A DNA stretch of 64,000 nucleotides from RUG369 sp050949645 (lineage in GTDB: Bacteria; Planctomycetota; Planctomycetia; Pirellulales; Thermoguttaceae): assembly GCA_050949645.1 (NCBI GenBank), contig JBMNGC010000001.1, positions 2,418,001 to 2,482,000 on the forward strand, read 5' to 3'. Positions within the stretch are counted from its first letter, which is position 1. The number at the start of each line of letters is the position of its first letter. A program made the translations under genes and the position numbers. The notes beneath the pieces were generated by a model. It worked only from the letters and a program-made list of their open reading frames with translations, had not been told where the DNA came from and ran no database searches. Positions 1-9,393 of the stretch are shown piece by piece.

Positions 1-913
1 GGCGGCTCGCGCCCTGCTCGGCGAAAGCGGTCACCTTCACAACTGCAACGCTACTCCTGGTTGCGCCGCCGGTCCTTTCGGAACCGTTATCTTCCTGATG
101 CCTTTCATCGAACAGAACGCCGTCTACACGACGATGCTCAGTTATACGGCGGCAGACGCCGACCCGCACCTCGCACATCCGTGGACTGACGCCTCGCTCT
201 TCCCCGTCATGGGGACGACGATCGACGCCTTCTGCTGCCCCTCCGACGCGAACTCAAAACAGAAGTCGACTGACGGTCACCTCACGGGCCGCTTGAGCTA
301 CATGTCGAGCCGCGGCGACTCCATGTGGAACAACAACCGTCGTCCGGTCGACGAAGACAACCCCGCCGCTAAGACCTCCGACCGCGGCGTCTTCCGCGTC
401 GGCGAATTCATGAGCATGGCTTCCGTCACGGACGGAACTTCCAACACGGTCGCCTTCTCCGAATGCTGCTCCGCCGCTCAATCTGGCGGTCGCGACGTGA
501 AGGGCCAACTCGTCGCCGGTCTTTCCTCCATGTACGACGACAACTCCTTCCCCGGTCCGTGTCTCGCTCTGAAAAACGGGACGCAGCTCACTCAGGACGC
601 GACGACCGCATCCTGGCGCGCCCAGCGTTGGGCCGACGGACAGATGCTCGTGAGCGGCTTCAACACGGTTCTTCCCCCGAACTCGCCGAACTGTTCCTAC
701 GCCGGCGATAACGTCTGGGGCGTCGGTTCCGCTCAGTCGAACCACTCCGGAGGCGTTAACGCGGCGTTCCTTGACGGTTCCGTTCACTTCATCTCCGAAA
801 CGATCGACTGCGGCGACGCGTACGCTCACGCCGTGACCACCGGAAAATCCCCCTACGGAGTCTGGGGCGCTATGGGTTCCGCGCGTGGCGGCGAATCGAG
901 CGTCTCGCTCTGA
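1..913 (+). CDS. DUF1559 domain protein, 5' end cut by window edge
   Basis: The frame is open from base 2, well before the first ATG at 98, so this is the 3' part of a longer gene whose N-terminus lies outside the window. The visible part shows features of the planctomycete DUF1559 (SBP_bac_10) family: an early stretch ending FLMPFIEQNAVY, a middle part with MASVTDGTSNTVAFSE, and a C-terminal H-X9-DG motif (HSGGVNAAFLDG) followed by SVHFISE. Family members normally carry a type IV prepilin-like N-terminal helix, and a complete relative sits at 18308-19372. They are abundant in planctomycetes and presumed to be envelope or pseudopilin-like proteins; their exact role is unknown. A strong terminator follows at 959-987. 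Confidence 0.93.
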   Translation, partial: AARALLGESGHLHNCNATPGCAAGPFGTVIFLMPFIEQNAVYTTMLSYTAADADPHLAHPWTDASLFPVMGTTIDAFCCPSDANSKQKSTDGHLTGRLSYMSSRGDSMWNNNRRPVDEDNPAAKTSDRGVFRVGEFMSMASVTDGTSNTVAFSECCSAAQSGGRDVKGQLVAGLSSMYDDNSFPGPCLALKNGTQLTQDATTASWRAQRWADGQMLVSGFNTVLPPNSPNCSYAGDNVWGVGSAQSNHSGGVNAAFLDGSVHFISETIDCGDAYAHAVTTGKSPYGVWGAMGSARGGESSVSL

Positions 914-958
914 GCGCGCTTGAATCACGCCTTATTCGCATCATCACTCAACCCTATA

Positions 959-987
959 AGCGCCGAAGAAAATCGGCGCTTTTTTTG
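959..987 (+). terminator. intrinsic terminator after DUF1559 gene
   Basis: Perfect 8-bp stem (agcgccga / tcggcgct) with a 6-base loop, followed by seven T. It lies 45 bases after the DUF1559 stop. Confidence 0.85.
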
Positions 988-1043
988 TAGAGCGGCACGT
1001 CGGCAGTATAGCGGTCGGCGGCAACATACGCCGGTAAGAAGAT

Positions 1044-1084
1044 AAAAAAAGATCGATACGGAAGCTCCGCATCGATCTTTTTTT
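1044..1084 (-). terminator. bidirectional terminator after the ccsA-like gene
   Basis: A 12-position stem (gatcgatacgga / tccgcatcgatc, one mismatch) is flanked by A7 on one side and T7 on the other. It can stop transcription of the minus-strand ccsA-like gene that ends at 1106 and read-through from the plus strand. Confidence 0.8.
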
Positions 1085-1105
1085 ATTGCCGCGCGAACGC
1101 GAGCG

Positions 1106-4100
1106 TTATTTGAGAGTTTCGCGCGCTCGTCTCCGCGCCTTCAGGATCGTTCGCTGGAAACTGTACCGAACGGCGGCGGCGAGCGCCCAGAGGATATTGG
1201 CCGCAAAGAGCGCGTAGAGGACGGCGACCTTGTTGGACTCGCCTCCCGTATAGGCGTGGCGACCGCCGCCGCCCATGACGAAGCTCAGACCGTACCACGT
1301 CATGATGATCGCGAGCGCTCCGAACGTCGCGCCGAACGAAAGGACAAAGCGATTGCGACCGCTGAGGCGATTCGCATGGAGCACGACGAGGTAAACGAGC
1401 AACGTCACGAGCGCCCAGACCTCCTTGGGGTCCCAGCTCCAAAATCGTCCCCAGCTGAAGTCGGCCCAACGCGCTCCGAGGATGATACCCGCCGTCAGGA
1501 AGAGGACAGCGCTCCTGATCATCATCGCGATCACGGGCGTAACGCGAACGCAATATTCCGGGTCGAGCTTCCTGCATTCCGGGTCGCTGGCGTAGCGTCC
1601 GAAGATATAATATGCAAGAGACGTGAGCGAAACGACCCACGCGATCGCTCCGAGCGCGTAGCTGATGATGATGGCGACGACGTGAATCGTGAGCCAGAAG
1701 TTGCTCCGCAGGACGGCGACGAGGGGTCGAATATGCGGGTTAAACTCAGAGGAGTTGAAGTACGCTGCGGCGGCGACAAGCGCGGCGACCACGGCGCTCG
1801 CGGTCAGGAACGCGCGACGTTCCGCAACTTGCGCAAAGAGTGCCGCGCCAACGCCGCCCCCCTCCTTCACGACGACGTCGTCGCGACGGCAGAGCGTTCG
1901 CGGCATAAGAAGCAGCGCGACGAGCGCCGCGATAAAACGAGGCGCAAGCCACACGATAAAGAGAAACGTCGCGAGGACGGCAAAGGCGTCCAAGAAACCC
2001 TGCATGGTAAGCGATTCGAGCGCCTTATGGTACATCGTCGTGAAATCGGACGATTCGATCCCACGGTACCACGTCCAAAGCTTGACGCCTCCGACGAGAA
2101 CCGCAAGGGTCAACAACGCTCGCGCCGCGCGGACAAGCGTCCTTCTTCCCTTCGGCGTCTCAACGCTTTCTGCGCCCCAGAAGGCCGCCGACCGCCAGGC
2201 GTTGAGGAATGGAATCCGCCAAATCGGCGCGAGGGTATAGAAAATTGCGATCGTCGCGATCGAAAACGCCAGTAAGACGACCGTCTCGAACATATTGGCG
2301 ACGGGCGCCCAGCCTGTAATATAGGAGCGAACGGCGCCTCCAAGGAGCGCGACCGCGCACCCGGCGACGAGACACAGCAGACCGAGCGTAAAGAAGAACC
2401 ACTCGCCGCGTTCAAGGCTCTTTTTGCGCAACGCGCGGAATCCTTGGCGCAAATAGGAGAGGAAAAACGCTATCGAGGCGGCGAGGCAGGCGACCCAGTT
2501 CCAGAAGAACGCGTTGAGGTCGTAGTAGAAGATTTCTGCGTCGAGCAAGGTTGGGTCAGGATAACGCGTCTTCTCGAGCGCGTGCGCGACCGCAACCTCG
2601 TCGTGGTTTGTCTCCTTTGCAAGCGTTTCTCGCGCCTCCGCGTTCCTATCGGCGAGCTCGCGGAGCGCCGACGCGAAGCGCTCAAGCGCGGCGGTTACGC
2701 GACCGCCACGGTTCTCGCCGTCGCGATCGCGATACGCTTTGACCGCGTCGATAAAGGCGTCGACCTCGGGCCGCGCGAGATCGCGGTTGGCGCGCGATTT
2801 CTCCAGCGCTTCGAGCATATCGTCGAAGGGCGTGATCTTTTCCTTGTCTGTCGGAATCGAGGTCGGCGTTTCGCCGACGCCACTTGCCGGATCGACGAAT
2901 TGAACGTAGATCGGATCTGGCGCCCAGAGGATCGACTGGAGCGAGACCCACGGCGCGATCTGCGCTTCGGTGGTTTTAAAGGCGCGTTTGCTCATGATCG
3001 GCGCAACGCACAGAGTTTTCGGCTCCTCCGTCGTGAGCGCAAGGGACGCCTGTTCGAGCTCCCCGACGATCTCGTCGAGCGCGGAAACCGCCTCGCCGAG
3101 CGCCTGTCGATACTCAAGCGAATAGGTCTGCTCCTTCATAATCGCATCGCGATGTTCGCGTAGCTCGTCGAGCGTTCGCGTCGTTGCGTCGTAGAGTTTA
3201 GCGAATAGAACGCCGGTCGAGGAAAGGGGATAACGGCGATAAACCTCCGCGAGGACCGCAATTTGGCGCGAAAGTGTGAGGATCTCCGCGCTTCCCTCCG
3301 CGCCAAGGGAGGTCCGCTGACGCAAGAGATGATCCTGATCGTAGAGGGGCGACTCCTCGCGGAGCGCGCGCGCTTCTCGCGAAAGGAGCGATTCAAGGCG
3401 CTTCGACGCGCCGTCGAGCCGCATCGTCGGACTCGCTTTCATACCATGCGCAGACGGCATAGCGGACGGCATGCCGCCATAGAGAATCTTCTCGAGACAT
3501 GCGCGCGGTCGCGTCGAGGCGCCCTGCGTCGGCGTAAAGACGACGGAACGCCATGCAGCGAGCCGTAACTCGGCTTTCCTGAGCGTCTTAAGCGTCTCAG
3601 GGTCGGCGTCGGGCTTGGCGCGGTACGCTTCCGCGAGCGTTCTAACGGAACCGTGTTCGAGCGCGTCAAAATCGTCGGGCGCGAGTCGACCGCCCCTTCC
3701 GACGATCTTCTCGGCGGAAAATTTAAAGACGTTGCGCGCAACGAGATTTCCTTCATCGAGAATAAAGGGAATCGACTCCCAGAGCTCCGGCTCAGCGAAC
3801 CATGAAAAGAGGAGTTCCGCCGCTCCGAACTTCTGTCGTCCGCCGGGGAACGCCGCGCGAATACGCTGCGCGACGTCTTCCTGGCGCTCGATCGTTTGCG
3901 CCGCGACGTCCTGATACCATGCCTTCTGGCGCTCAACCTCCTCGTCGGGAAGTTCTTCGCCCGAGGGGCGCGCCGCATTCAGATCGTTCAGGAATTCGTT
4001 GAGAGTCGGAAAGTTCTGAGCTTCCCCGCTCTCAAGACGTTCGAGAATCTCCGGCGGCGCCGAAAGCGTAGGCGCGTTTGAGCCCGTCACATCGCGGACC

Positions 4101-5824
4101 ATAATCTGCGCAAACGTATTGAGGGGCATGAGTCGACCGTCGTCGAAGACGGGCAGCGAACGCCAGGCGTTCCAGTCGATTTCGTTCCGAACTGGGATCG
4201 GACTCGACTCTTGGATTTCGTCGCCGCGCGCGAACTGGGCCGCGGTCGCCAGAATCGCCGCGACCGCGCAGAGCGCGACCAAGATGGTCAAGGAGCCCTG
4301 CCCCGCTCGCATAGCCTTGGCGTTCGCGTTCGATTCGACGACGACCGGCTTGGTCTTGCGGCCCCGATAGACGAGGAGCGCCGTCCCCCACACGATCAGC
4401 AGGCACGCGATGTATTTCAGTCCACGACCAGGGTCGTCGTTGAGGGAGATAATCGTGTAGTAGAGCGCGTCGCGGGGAACCTCTTCGCCTGGCAGCAATT
4501 TACCCTGAACGACGTCGTCGAATTCCTTGTCGCCAGGTTTATAGGGACCGCGGAAGGAATCCTGATACGCCCAGAATCTCTTCGAGGAGCCCGGCGCTTT
4601 CAGGACGCCAGGGCGATTCATCTCGATAAGGACGTCTTTTTCCGGTTCGCTCTCGATCATCTCGACGGTCGTTTCACGATCGAGACCCGTCGGAAGCGTC
4701 CGCGTCAGGCTCGCAAAGGACGCGGGGGTCGAGGACCCGGGCTCATAGACGGGCGTAAAGGTTTTAACGTACAGCGCGACGCCAAGGTCGATCTCACGAT
4801 CGGAAAGGGTAATCTTCGCGCGGCGCGACTTCGACGCGAAGGTCCTGGAAAAAAAGGGGATCTGCTCGGGCGTAACGCTTTCGAGGGGCAGCGTGCGGAG
4901 CCAGAAGGTCTCCGACGTTTCGTCGAGCGTGACGCGAAGTTTAAGCTTACCGTAGAATTCCGTCGCGTTGTCCTTAACGAAGGACGTCGGCATAATACGC
5001 GCGCCGATCTCGTCCTGGAGCGCGAAGGATTCGAGCGTAAAGGACGTCAGTTCGTCGGTATCCGATTCCCCTGCGGCGGTCGCGATATTGACGAGCGTTC
5101 CTTTAAGCGTCTCGGAGGACTCGTCGAGGGTCGACGTTTCGATTTGGCCCGAGGAAAAGAAGTCCGACGCGCTGTAGCGATACTGCAGTTCACCGTTGCG
5201 CGACTGCATGATCTCAAGGCGCGGTTTGTCGAGGTCCTCGTCCCATTGTCGTCCGTAGCTCGTGTCGCCGCCGCCGGAATCTTTGAGCCAGAGCGCGCCG
5301 TAGACGCGACCCGATTCGGGGTAGCGATTGCGTTCGGGAAGTTCAGAGAAAAGCGTCGTGTCAACGCGTTCGCCACTTGGAGAAACGAAAGAGAAATTCG
5401 CCGTCCAGCCTTGGAGTTCCTCGAGTCCCTGAAAGAGCGCCGGGGTCAGATCAAAGGAGGCGACGCGCCATCCTGAGTCGCCGAGCGCGAGCTTTGCCGC
5501 GAGCGATTCGACCTCCTCTAAACGCTGAGAGACGTCGGAGAGCATATTTTCGAGCGTCGCCGTAAACTCGGCGGAGTTCGGCGCGACGCTTTCAAGCTGG
5601 TTCCACGTTGTCGCGAGGTAATTCAGGATACGCTGGCGATTGAACGCGAGGCGCGCCTGGTCATATTCATCGTCCCCTTCGTTCGGCAACGCCGACGGAT
5701 CGGTCGCCATGTCGGCGGCGGAGGCGAGCTTGGACGTCAGTTCTCGTAACGTAGCGTCCATCTCGATAAGGTCTGCCCGATCAACCGTCCTGAGCGGCTT
5801 GAGTTTCGTCGCCTTCGTCGCCAA
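1106..5824 (-). CDS. CcsA-type cytochrome c biogenesis protein (C-terminal half of a probable ResB-CcsA fusion)
   Basis: The C-terminal third is a multi-helix membrane domain of the CcsA/CcmC heme-handling family: it carries the tryptophan-rich motif WSWDPKEVWAL near residue 1462, then LHANRL and further helices ending in an RRRARE tail. CcsA works with ResB to move heme out of the cytoplasm and attach it to CxxCH motifs of apocytochromes c. The long N-terminal part has two membrane helices near residues 470-535, then an extracytoplasmic region with LPVFDDGRLMPLNTFAQ, a pattern seen in planctomycete CcsA proteins. No convincing start exists: the TTG at 5824 has only a weak AGGA before it, and the frame stays open upstream to 6121 through a (Asp-Glu-Ala)n repeat until a TGA at 6122-6124. 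Restoring four bases in the repeat would join this frame to the ResB gene upstream. The family call is firm; the start is not. Confidence 0.85.
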   Translation of the reverse strand: MATKATKLKPLRTVDRADLIEMDATLRELTSKLASAADMATDPSALPNEGDDEYDQARLAFNRQRILNYLATTWNQLESVAPNSAEFTATLENMLSDVSQRLEEVESLAAKLALGDSGWRVASFDLTPALFQGLEELQGWTANFSFVSPSGERVDTTLFSELPERNRYPESGRVYGALWLKDSGGGDTSYGRQWDEDLDKPRLEIMQSRNGELQYRYSASDFFSSGQIETSTLDESSETLKGTLVNIATAAGESDTDELTSFTLESFALQDEIGARIMPTSFVKDNATEFYGKLKLRVTLDETSETFWLRTLPLESVTPEQIPFFSRTFASKSRRAKITLSDREIDLGVALYVKTFTPVYEPGSSTPASFASLTRTLPTGLDRETTVEMIESEPEKDVLIEMNRPGVLKAPGSSKRFWAYQDSFRGPYKPGDKEFDDVVQGKLLPGEEVPRDALYYTIISLNDDPGRGLKYIACLLIVWGTALLVYRGRKTKPVVVESNANAKAMRAGQGSLTILVALCAVAAILATAAQFARGDEIQESSPIPVRNEIDWNAWRSLPVFDDGRLMPLNTFAQIMVRDVTGSNAPTLSAPPEILERLESGEAQNFPTLNEFLNDLNAARPSGEELPDEEVERQKAWYQDVAAQTIERQEDVAQRIRAAFPGGRQKFGAAELLFSWFAEPELWESIPFILDEGNLVARNVFKFSAEKIVGRGGRLAPDDFDALEHGSVRTLAEAYRAKPDADPETLKTLRKAELRLAAWRSVVFTPTQGASTRPRACLEKILYGGMPSAMPSAHGMKASPTMRLDGASKRLESLLSREARALREESPLYDQDHLLRQRTSLGAEGSAEILTLSRQIAVLAEVYRRYPLSSTGVLFAKLYDATTRTLDELREHRDAIMKEQTYSLEYRQALGEAVSALDEIVGELEQASLALTTEEPKTLCVAPIMSKRAFKTTEAQIAPWVSLQSILWAPDPIYVQFVDPASGVGETPTSIPTDKEKITPFDDMLEALEKSRANRDLARPEVDAFIDAVKAYRDRDGENRGGRVTAALERFASALRELADRNAEARETLAKETNHDEVAVAHALEKTRYPDPTLLDAEIFYYDLNAFFWNWVACLAASIAFFLSYLRQGFRALRKKSLERGEWFFFTLGLLCLVAGCAVALLGGAVRSYITGWAPVANMFETVVLLAFSIATIAIFYTLAPIWRIPFLNAWRSAAFWGAESVETPKGRRTLVRAARALLTLAVLVGGVKLWTWYRGIESSDFTTMYHKALESLTMQGFLDAFAVLATFLFIVWLAPRFIAALVALLLMPRTLCRRDDVVVKEGGGVGAALFAQVAERRAFLTASAVVAALVAAAAYFNSSEFNPHIRPLVAVLRSNFWLTIHVVAIIISYALGAIAWVVSLTSLAYYIFGRYASDPECRKLDPEYCVRVTPVIAMMIRSAVLFLTAGIILGARWADFSWGRFWSWDPKEVWALVTLLVYLVVLHANRLSGRNRFVLSFGATFGALAIIMTWYGLSFVMGGGGRHAYTGGESNKVAVLYALFAANILWALAAAVRYSFQRTILKARRRARETLK

Positions 5825-5903
5825 GTCGGAATCCTGCGCGTATCGGGGCGCGATAGCGCTCGCGCGAGCCTGCGGATCGTCGTCGTCGGACTCAGCCTCG
5901 AGC

Positions 5904-6259
5904 GCTTCGTCAGCTTCGTCAGCTTCGTCAGCTTCGTCAGCTTCATCAGCTTCATCAGCTTCATCAGCTTCATCAGCTTCATCAGCTTCATCAGCTTCAT
6001 CAGCTTCATCAGCTTCATCAGCTTCATCAGCTTCATCAGCTTCATCAGCTTCATCAGCTTCATCAGCTTCATCAGCTTCATCAGCTTCATCAGCTTCATC
6101 AGCTTCATCAGCTTCATCAGCTCATCAGCTTCATCAGCTTCATCAGCTTCATCAGCTCATCAGCCTCACGCCTCAGCGGCCTCAGCGGCCTCAGCGGCCT
6201 CAGCGGCCTCAGCGGCCTCATCAGCCTCAGCGGCTTCGTCAGCTTCGTCAGCCTCATCG
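5904..6259 (-). repeat. 9-bp tandem repeat tract coding Asp-Glu-Ala / Ala-Ala-Glu
   Basis: On the plus strand: four copies of gcttcgtca (5904-5939), twenty perfect copies of gcttcatca (5940-6119), a mixed zone, five copies of gcctcagcg (6170-6214), then mixed units. On the minus strand this codes DEA and AAE repeats. Three units break the 9-bp period: 8-bp gctcatca at 6120-6127 and 6155-6162, and a 7-bp unit at 6163-6169. The four missing bases in total account for the frame change between the ResB and CcsA frames. Confidence 0.95.
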
Positions 6260-7509
6260 CCTTCGTTAGCTTCGTCTGGTGCGTCGTCAGAGTCGCCGGC
6301 GGTCTCGGGCTCATCGACCGGTTCCTCGGCGTTGAGAACATAGTCGCGTTCCTGATCGAGGCGTCGCTGGATCTCTTCTCGACGAACGCCAAGGGATTCA
6401 AGTTGCGCGTCGAGGTCCCCGTACTGCGCCAGGACCGTGAGGTCGTCGAGCGCGAGCTCGTAACGAACGCCGTCGATCATGAGAACGGCGACGTCGGAGG
6501 TTCCTGGCTGCGGAACGACCTGGGCGAAAGCGCGCGCTTCAGCGCTCGTATCGGCGAGCGTGTAAACCACGCGAACGCCGTTGTCGAGTTTGACGCGTTG
6601 CGATTTCCGAGTCGTCGCAAGGGGATCGCCGCCGACCATGGCGCCTTCAAATGGAAAGGCCATCGTCAGCGGTTTGGTCGTCTCGGCGCCGTCGGGGGCG
6701 CGGAAAGTCAGCGACGCCTTGAGGTCGGGGACGGGCGCATAGTCAGCGCAGGTCGCGTATTCGAGCGTCTCGATCTTGAGGCCGTCGCGGTCATAGAGGA
6801 CGCCTCGGCGCGAGCGATTCCCGAATCGCGAGACAAACTGCGCGCAACGCTGGCTTAATGACGACGCTTTTTTACCGAGCTTATTGAAGAATTTCGAGTC
6901 TGGTTTGGTCGCGAGGATAGGCTCCGCGACGTTCGCGCGCCAGAGCTCAGGAGACTCCTGGTCGCGCCAGTTAATCGGACCGCCGGAGAATGGAATCGTT
7001 ATGTCAAACTTATTCGGAACCGGTTCTTGTCCAGGTTCGGGCTTAGGCGAGTCAAAATTGACGATCTCAACGCTCAGGAGTCGCGAATCGACGTCTATCG
7101 CCTTTTCGACGGACGTCCCTTCGGGGATAATCGCGCGCGCACGAGAGCTCTTTGTCGCCGTGACCAGGCACCCGACAACGAGGAGGATCACGCCAAGGTG
7201 CGCGAGAAAAAAGGGGACGGGGCCGCGATTGAAGCGTAATTTGCCGTCGACGCGCTTAAAGAGCCTCGGAAGCCTCACGAGCGCAGAACAAACGAGATTA
7301 AAGGTCAGAAGCGCGATGAGGAAGTAGAACCATGGCGAAGCGTAAACGAGGTATTGCGCCGCCGGCGTCCCCATCTCTCGTTCCAGAAAGGTCGCCCAAC
7401 CCATCACGATCGCCAGAATGATCATTAGGACGATTCCCAGAGAAATGGCGCCGCAAAATTTCAGCGCCGCGACAAGGGTTCGACCAAAAGAACGGTTTGA
7501 CGCAGACAT
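6166..7509 (-). CDS. ResB-domain cytochrome c biogenesis protein (N-terminal half of a probable ResB-CcsA fusion)
   Basis: ResB (Ccs1) is the partner of CcsA in system II cytochrome c maturation and helps present heme and reduced apocytochrome on the outer face of the inner membrane. The N-terminus has the ResB layout: a membrane helix near residues 15-38 followed by ATFLEREMGTPAAQYLVY, the segment SPWFYFLIALLTFNLVCSALVR, and a third helix with the histidine of FFLAHLGVILLVVG. A soluble extracytoplasmic domain follows, with PFSGGPINWRDQ. The C-terminus runs into the acidic DEA/AAE repeat and stops at a TGA created by a shortened repeat unit, so the C-terminal ResB membrane segment and the CcsA domain lie in another frame. 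Starts with ATG at 7509. Confidence 0.88.
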   Translation of the reverse strand: MSASNRSFGRTLVAALKFCGAISLGIVLMIILAIVMGWATFLEREMGTPAAQYLVYASPWFYFLIALLTFNLVCSALVRLPRLFKRVDGKLRFNRGPVPFFLAHLGVILLVVGCLVTATKSSRARAIIPEGTSVEKAIDVDSRLLSVEIVNFDSPKPEPGQEPVPNKFDITIPFSGGPINWRDQESPELWRANVAEPILATKPDSKFFNKLGKKASSLSQRCAQFVSRFGNRSRRGVLYDRDGLKIETLEYATCADYAPVPDLKASLTFRAPDGAETTKPLTMAFPFEGAMVGGDPLATTRKSQRVKLDNGVRVVYTLADTSAEARAFAQVVPQPGTSDVAVLMIDGVRYELALDDLTVLAQYGDLDAQLESLGVRREEIQRRLDQERDYVLNAEEPVDEPETAGDSDDAPDEANEGDEADEADEAAEADEAAEAAEAAEAAEAAEA

Positions 7510-7672
7510 CGCGTTCTCCCATTTGCCACGAGACGTTAAGTTAAGGATAAACGGCCGACGCTCGACCTCTTCCTGAATTCGTCGGCTGTTCTAATAATAG
7601 CGGAACGTCGTCGACGCGACGACTCGCGAATAATGGGGGCGTCGCGTCGTTCGCTAACCGTCGGTTTCGCGG

Positions 7673-7867
7673 TCACACGGAAAAATACAGGATCACTCCG
7701 ACAAGCGCGAGAAAGAAAAACAGCCAGAACGCGACGCGAATCGCGCGCCTGACGATCTTTGCCGGCTGTTCCTCGCGCGACGCGGAATAGCAGAACGCAA
7801 AGGCGAGCGCGAGCGGAACCGACAGCCAGATCTGTGGGAAGCTCAATAAACCGAAAAGACAGGGCAC
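7673..7867 (-). CDS. small two-helix membrane protein, unknown
   Basis: 64 residues with two hydrophobic segments (about residues 6-27 and 44-62) separated by a basic, charged loop (SREEQPAKIVRRAIR). It starts with GTG, preceded by a GGAG eight bases upstream. It lies 44 bases after serS on the same strand, so it may be cotranscribed with it. No family recognised. The hydrophobic pattern and ribosome binding site argue for a real gene, but short length limits certainty. Confidence 0.55.
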   Translation of the reverse strand: MPCLFGLLSFPQIWLSVPLALAFAFCYSASREEQPAKIVRRAIRVAFWLFFFLALVGVILYFSV

Positions 7868-7911
7868 TTTTCTATCTCCGTATCATAACGCGCTTTCGAG
7901 CGTCGCGCGGC

Positions 7912-9195
7912 TCAGTTCTTGGGTTCGATCCTGTCGAAGGGAAGGTAAGGATGGAGCGCCTTCGGGATGACAATCGAGCCGTCCGGACGCTGCCCCATTT
8001 CAAGGATGGTCAGAAGTACGCGAGAAATCGCGACCGCCGTGCCATTAAGAGTATGAACGAAATGCGTCCCCTTCTCGCCCTTGACCTTGTAGCGCGCGTT
8101 CAGGCGGCGCGCCTGGTAGTCCGTGCAGTTCGACGTGCTCGTCACTTCCCCGTACTCGTCGCGACCCGGCATCCACGCCTCGATATCGAACTTACGATAC
8201 GCAGGCCCTCCAAGATCGCCCGTCGCCGTGTCGACGACGCGGTAGGGCATTTCAAGCTCGTCGTAGATTTCGCGTTCGATCGCAAGGAGCTCGCTGTGGA
8301 ACGCCTCGCTCTGATCAGGTAGGCAGAAGACGAACATTTCGACCTTCGAAAACTGGTGAACGCGATAGAGTCCGCGCGAGGCGCGGCCCGCGGCGCCAGC
8401 TTCGGTGCGGAAGCAGTGGCTCACGCCGCAGAATTTCAGGGGCAGCTCCTCCGCGTCGATCGTTTCGTCCGCGAGCGTGCCGCCGAGCGTAATTTCCGCC
8501 GTCGCGATGAGGCTCAGATCCGTATTCTCGATCGAGTAGATTTGAGTCTCGTTGCCGCGCGGAATAAAGCCGGCGCCCTGAAGGATAGAGTCCCTTGCGA
8601 GATCGGGCGTTATCGTCGGCGTAAAGCCTTTCTTCATGAGCTTATTGACCGCGAACTGCTCGAGCGCAAGTTCGAGGAGCACGGCCTCATTCTTGAGAAA
8701 ATAGAATCCGGCGCCGGCGACCCGCGCGCCGCTCTCGAAGTCGATGAGATCGTGCTTTTCGCCAAGTTCAACGTGATCAAGGGGCTTAAAGCCCTCGGGC
8801 CACTGCGGAAGAGGCGTTTTACCGTACGCGAGAACCTTATTGCTTGCGTCGTCGTCTCCAATCGGAGAATCAGGGTGCGCCATATTCGGGATCATCCGCT
8901 GAATCTCGCCGAGTTCAACCTCAACTTCTTTGAGCGCCTGCGAGAGGACGGTAATTTTCTCGCGTATCAGACGCCCTTCTTCCTTCTTCGCTTCGCGCTC
9001 TTCAGGAGTCTTGCATTTGCCGATCGATTTGGAGACAACGTTCGCTTCCCGATTATACGTCTCAATTTCGAGCTGCTTCTCGCGTCGGACCGTCTCGAGC
9101 TCAACAAAGCGATCGACGTCGGCGACCACGTTGCGGTTCTTGCAGTTGAGTTTAACAGCGTCAACGTTTTCTAAGATGAATTTACGGTCCAGCAT
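7912..9195 (-). CDS. serS: seryl-tRNA synthetase
   Basis: Charges tRNA-Ser with serine in the cytoplasm (class II aminoacyl-tRNA synthetase). The 427-residue length is typical. The N-terminal 100 residues form the expected helical arm (MLDRKFILENVDAVK, then charged coiled coil). Class II motif 2 is visible as FRTEAGAAGRASRGLYRVHQF and motif 3 as NGTAVAISRVLLTILE close to the C-terminus. ATG at 9195 follows an AGGAC seven bases upstream. A TATAAT on the minus strand at 9288-9293 could be its -10 box, though no good -35 is seen. Confidence 0.97.
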   Translation of the reverse strand: MLDRKFILENVDAVKLNCKNRNVVADVDRFVELETVRREKQLEIETYNREANVVSKSIGKCKTPEEREAKKEEGRLIREKITVLSQALKEVEVELGEIQRMIPNMAHPDSPIGDDDASNKVLAYGKTPLPQWPEGFKPLDHVELGEKHDLIDFESGARVAGAGFYFLKNEAVLLELALEQFAVNKLMKKGFTPTITPDLARDSILQGAGFIPRGNETQIYSIENTDLSLIATAEITLGGTLADETIDAEELPLKFCGVSHCFRTEAGAAGRASRGLYRVHQFSKVEMFVFCLPDQSEAFHSELLAIEREIYDELEMPYRVVDTATGDLGGPAYRKFDIEAWMPGRDEYGEVTSTSNCTDYQARRLNARYKVKGEKGTHFVHTLNGTAVAISRVLLTILEMGQRPDGSIVIPKALHPYLPFDRIEPKN

Positions 9196-9393
9196 AGGAC
9201 AAGTCCTGTAAAAATTGAAGGCGCGACGAGCGCCCAGGTTGCGAGGGATAAAAAACGGCGGCGAGCAAGACCGCGCTACAGAGGGCCATTATAGCGCTTT
9301 CAACGACTCTGAAAAGAGTGAACGGAATCTCTGACGCCTGGCGGTAAAGGACGGTCAACGGTCGAGGACAGATTGATTTTCAGCGCGACGCGC

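Noticed and set aside
4211..5476. 421-codon plus-strand frame opposite the ccsA-like gene
   Set aside because: Composition and lack of start signal mark it as an antisense shadow.
5904..6259. Possible CRISPR array
   Set aside because: The repeats are contiguous 9-bp coding units with no spacers.
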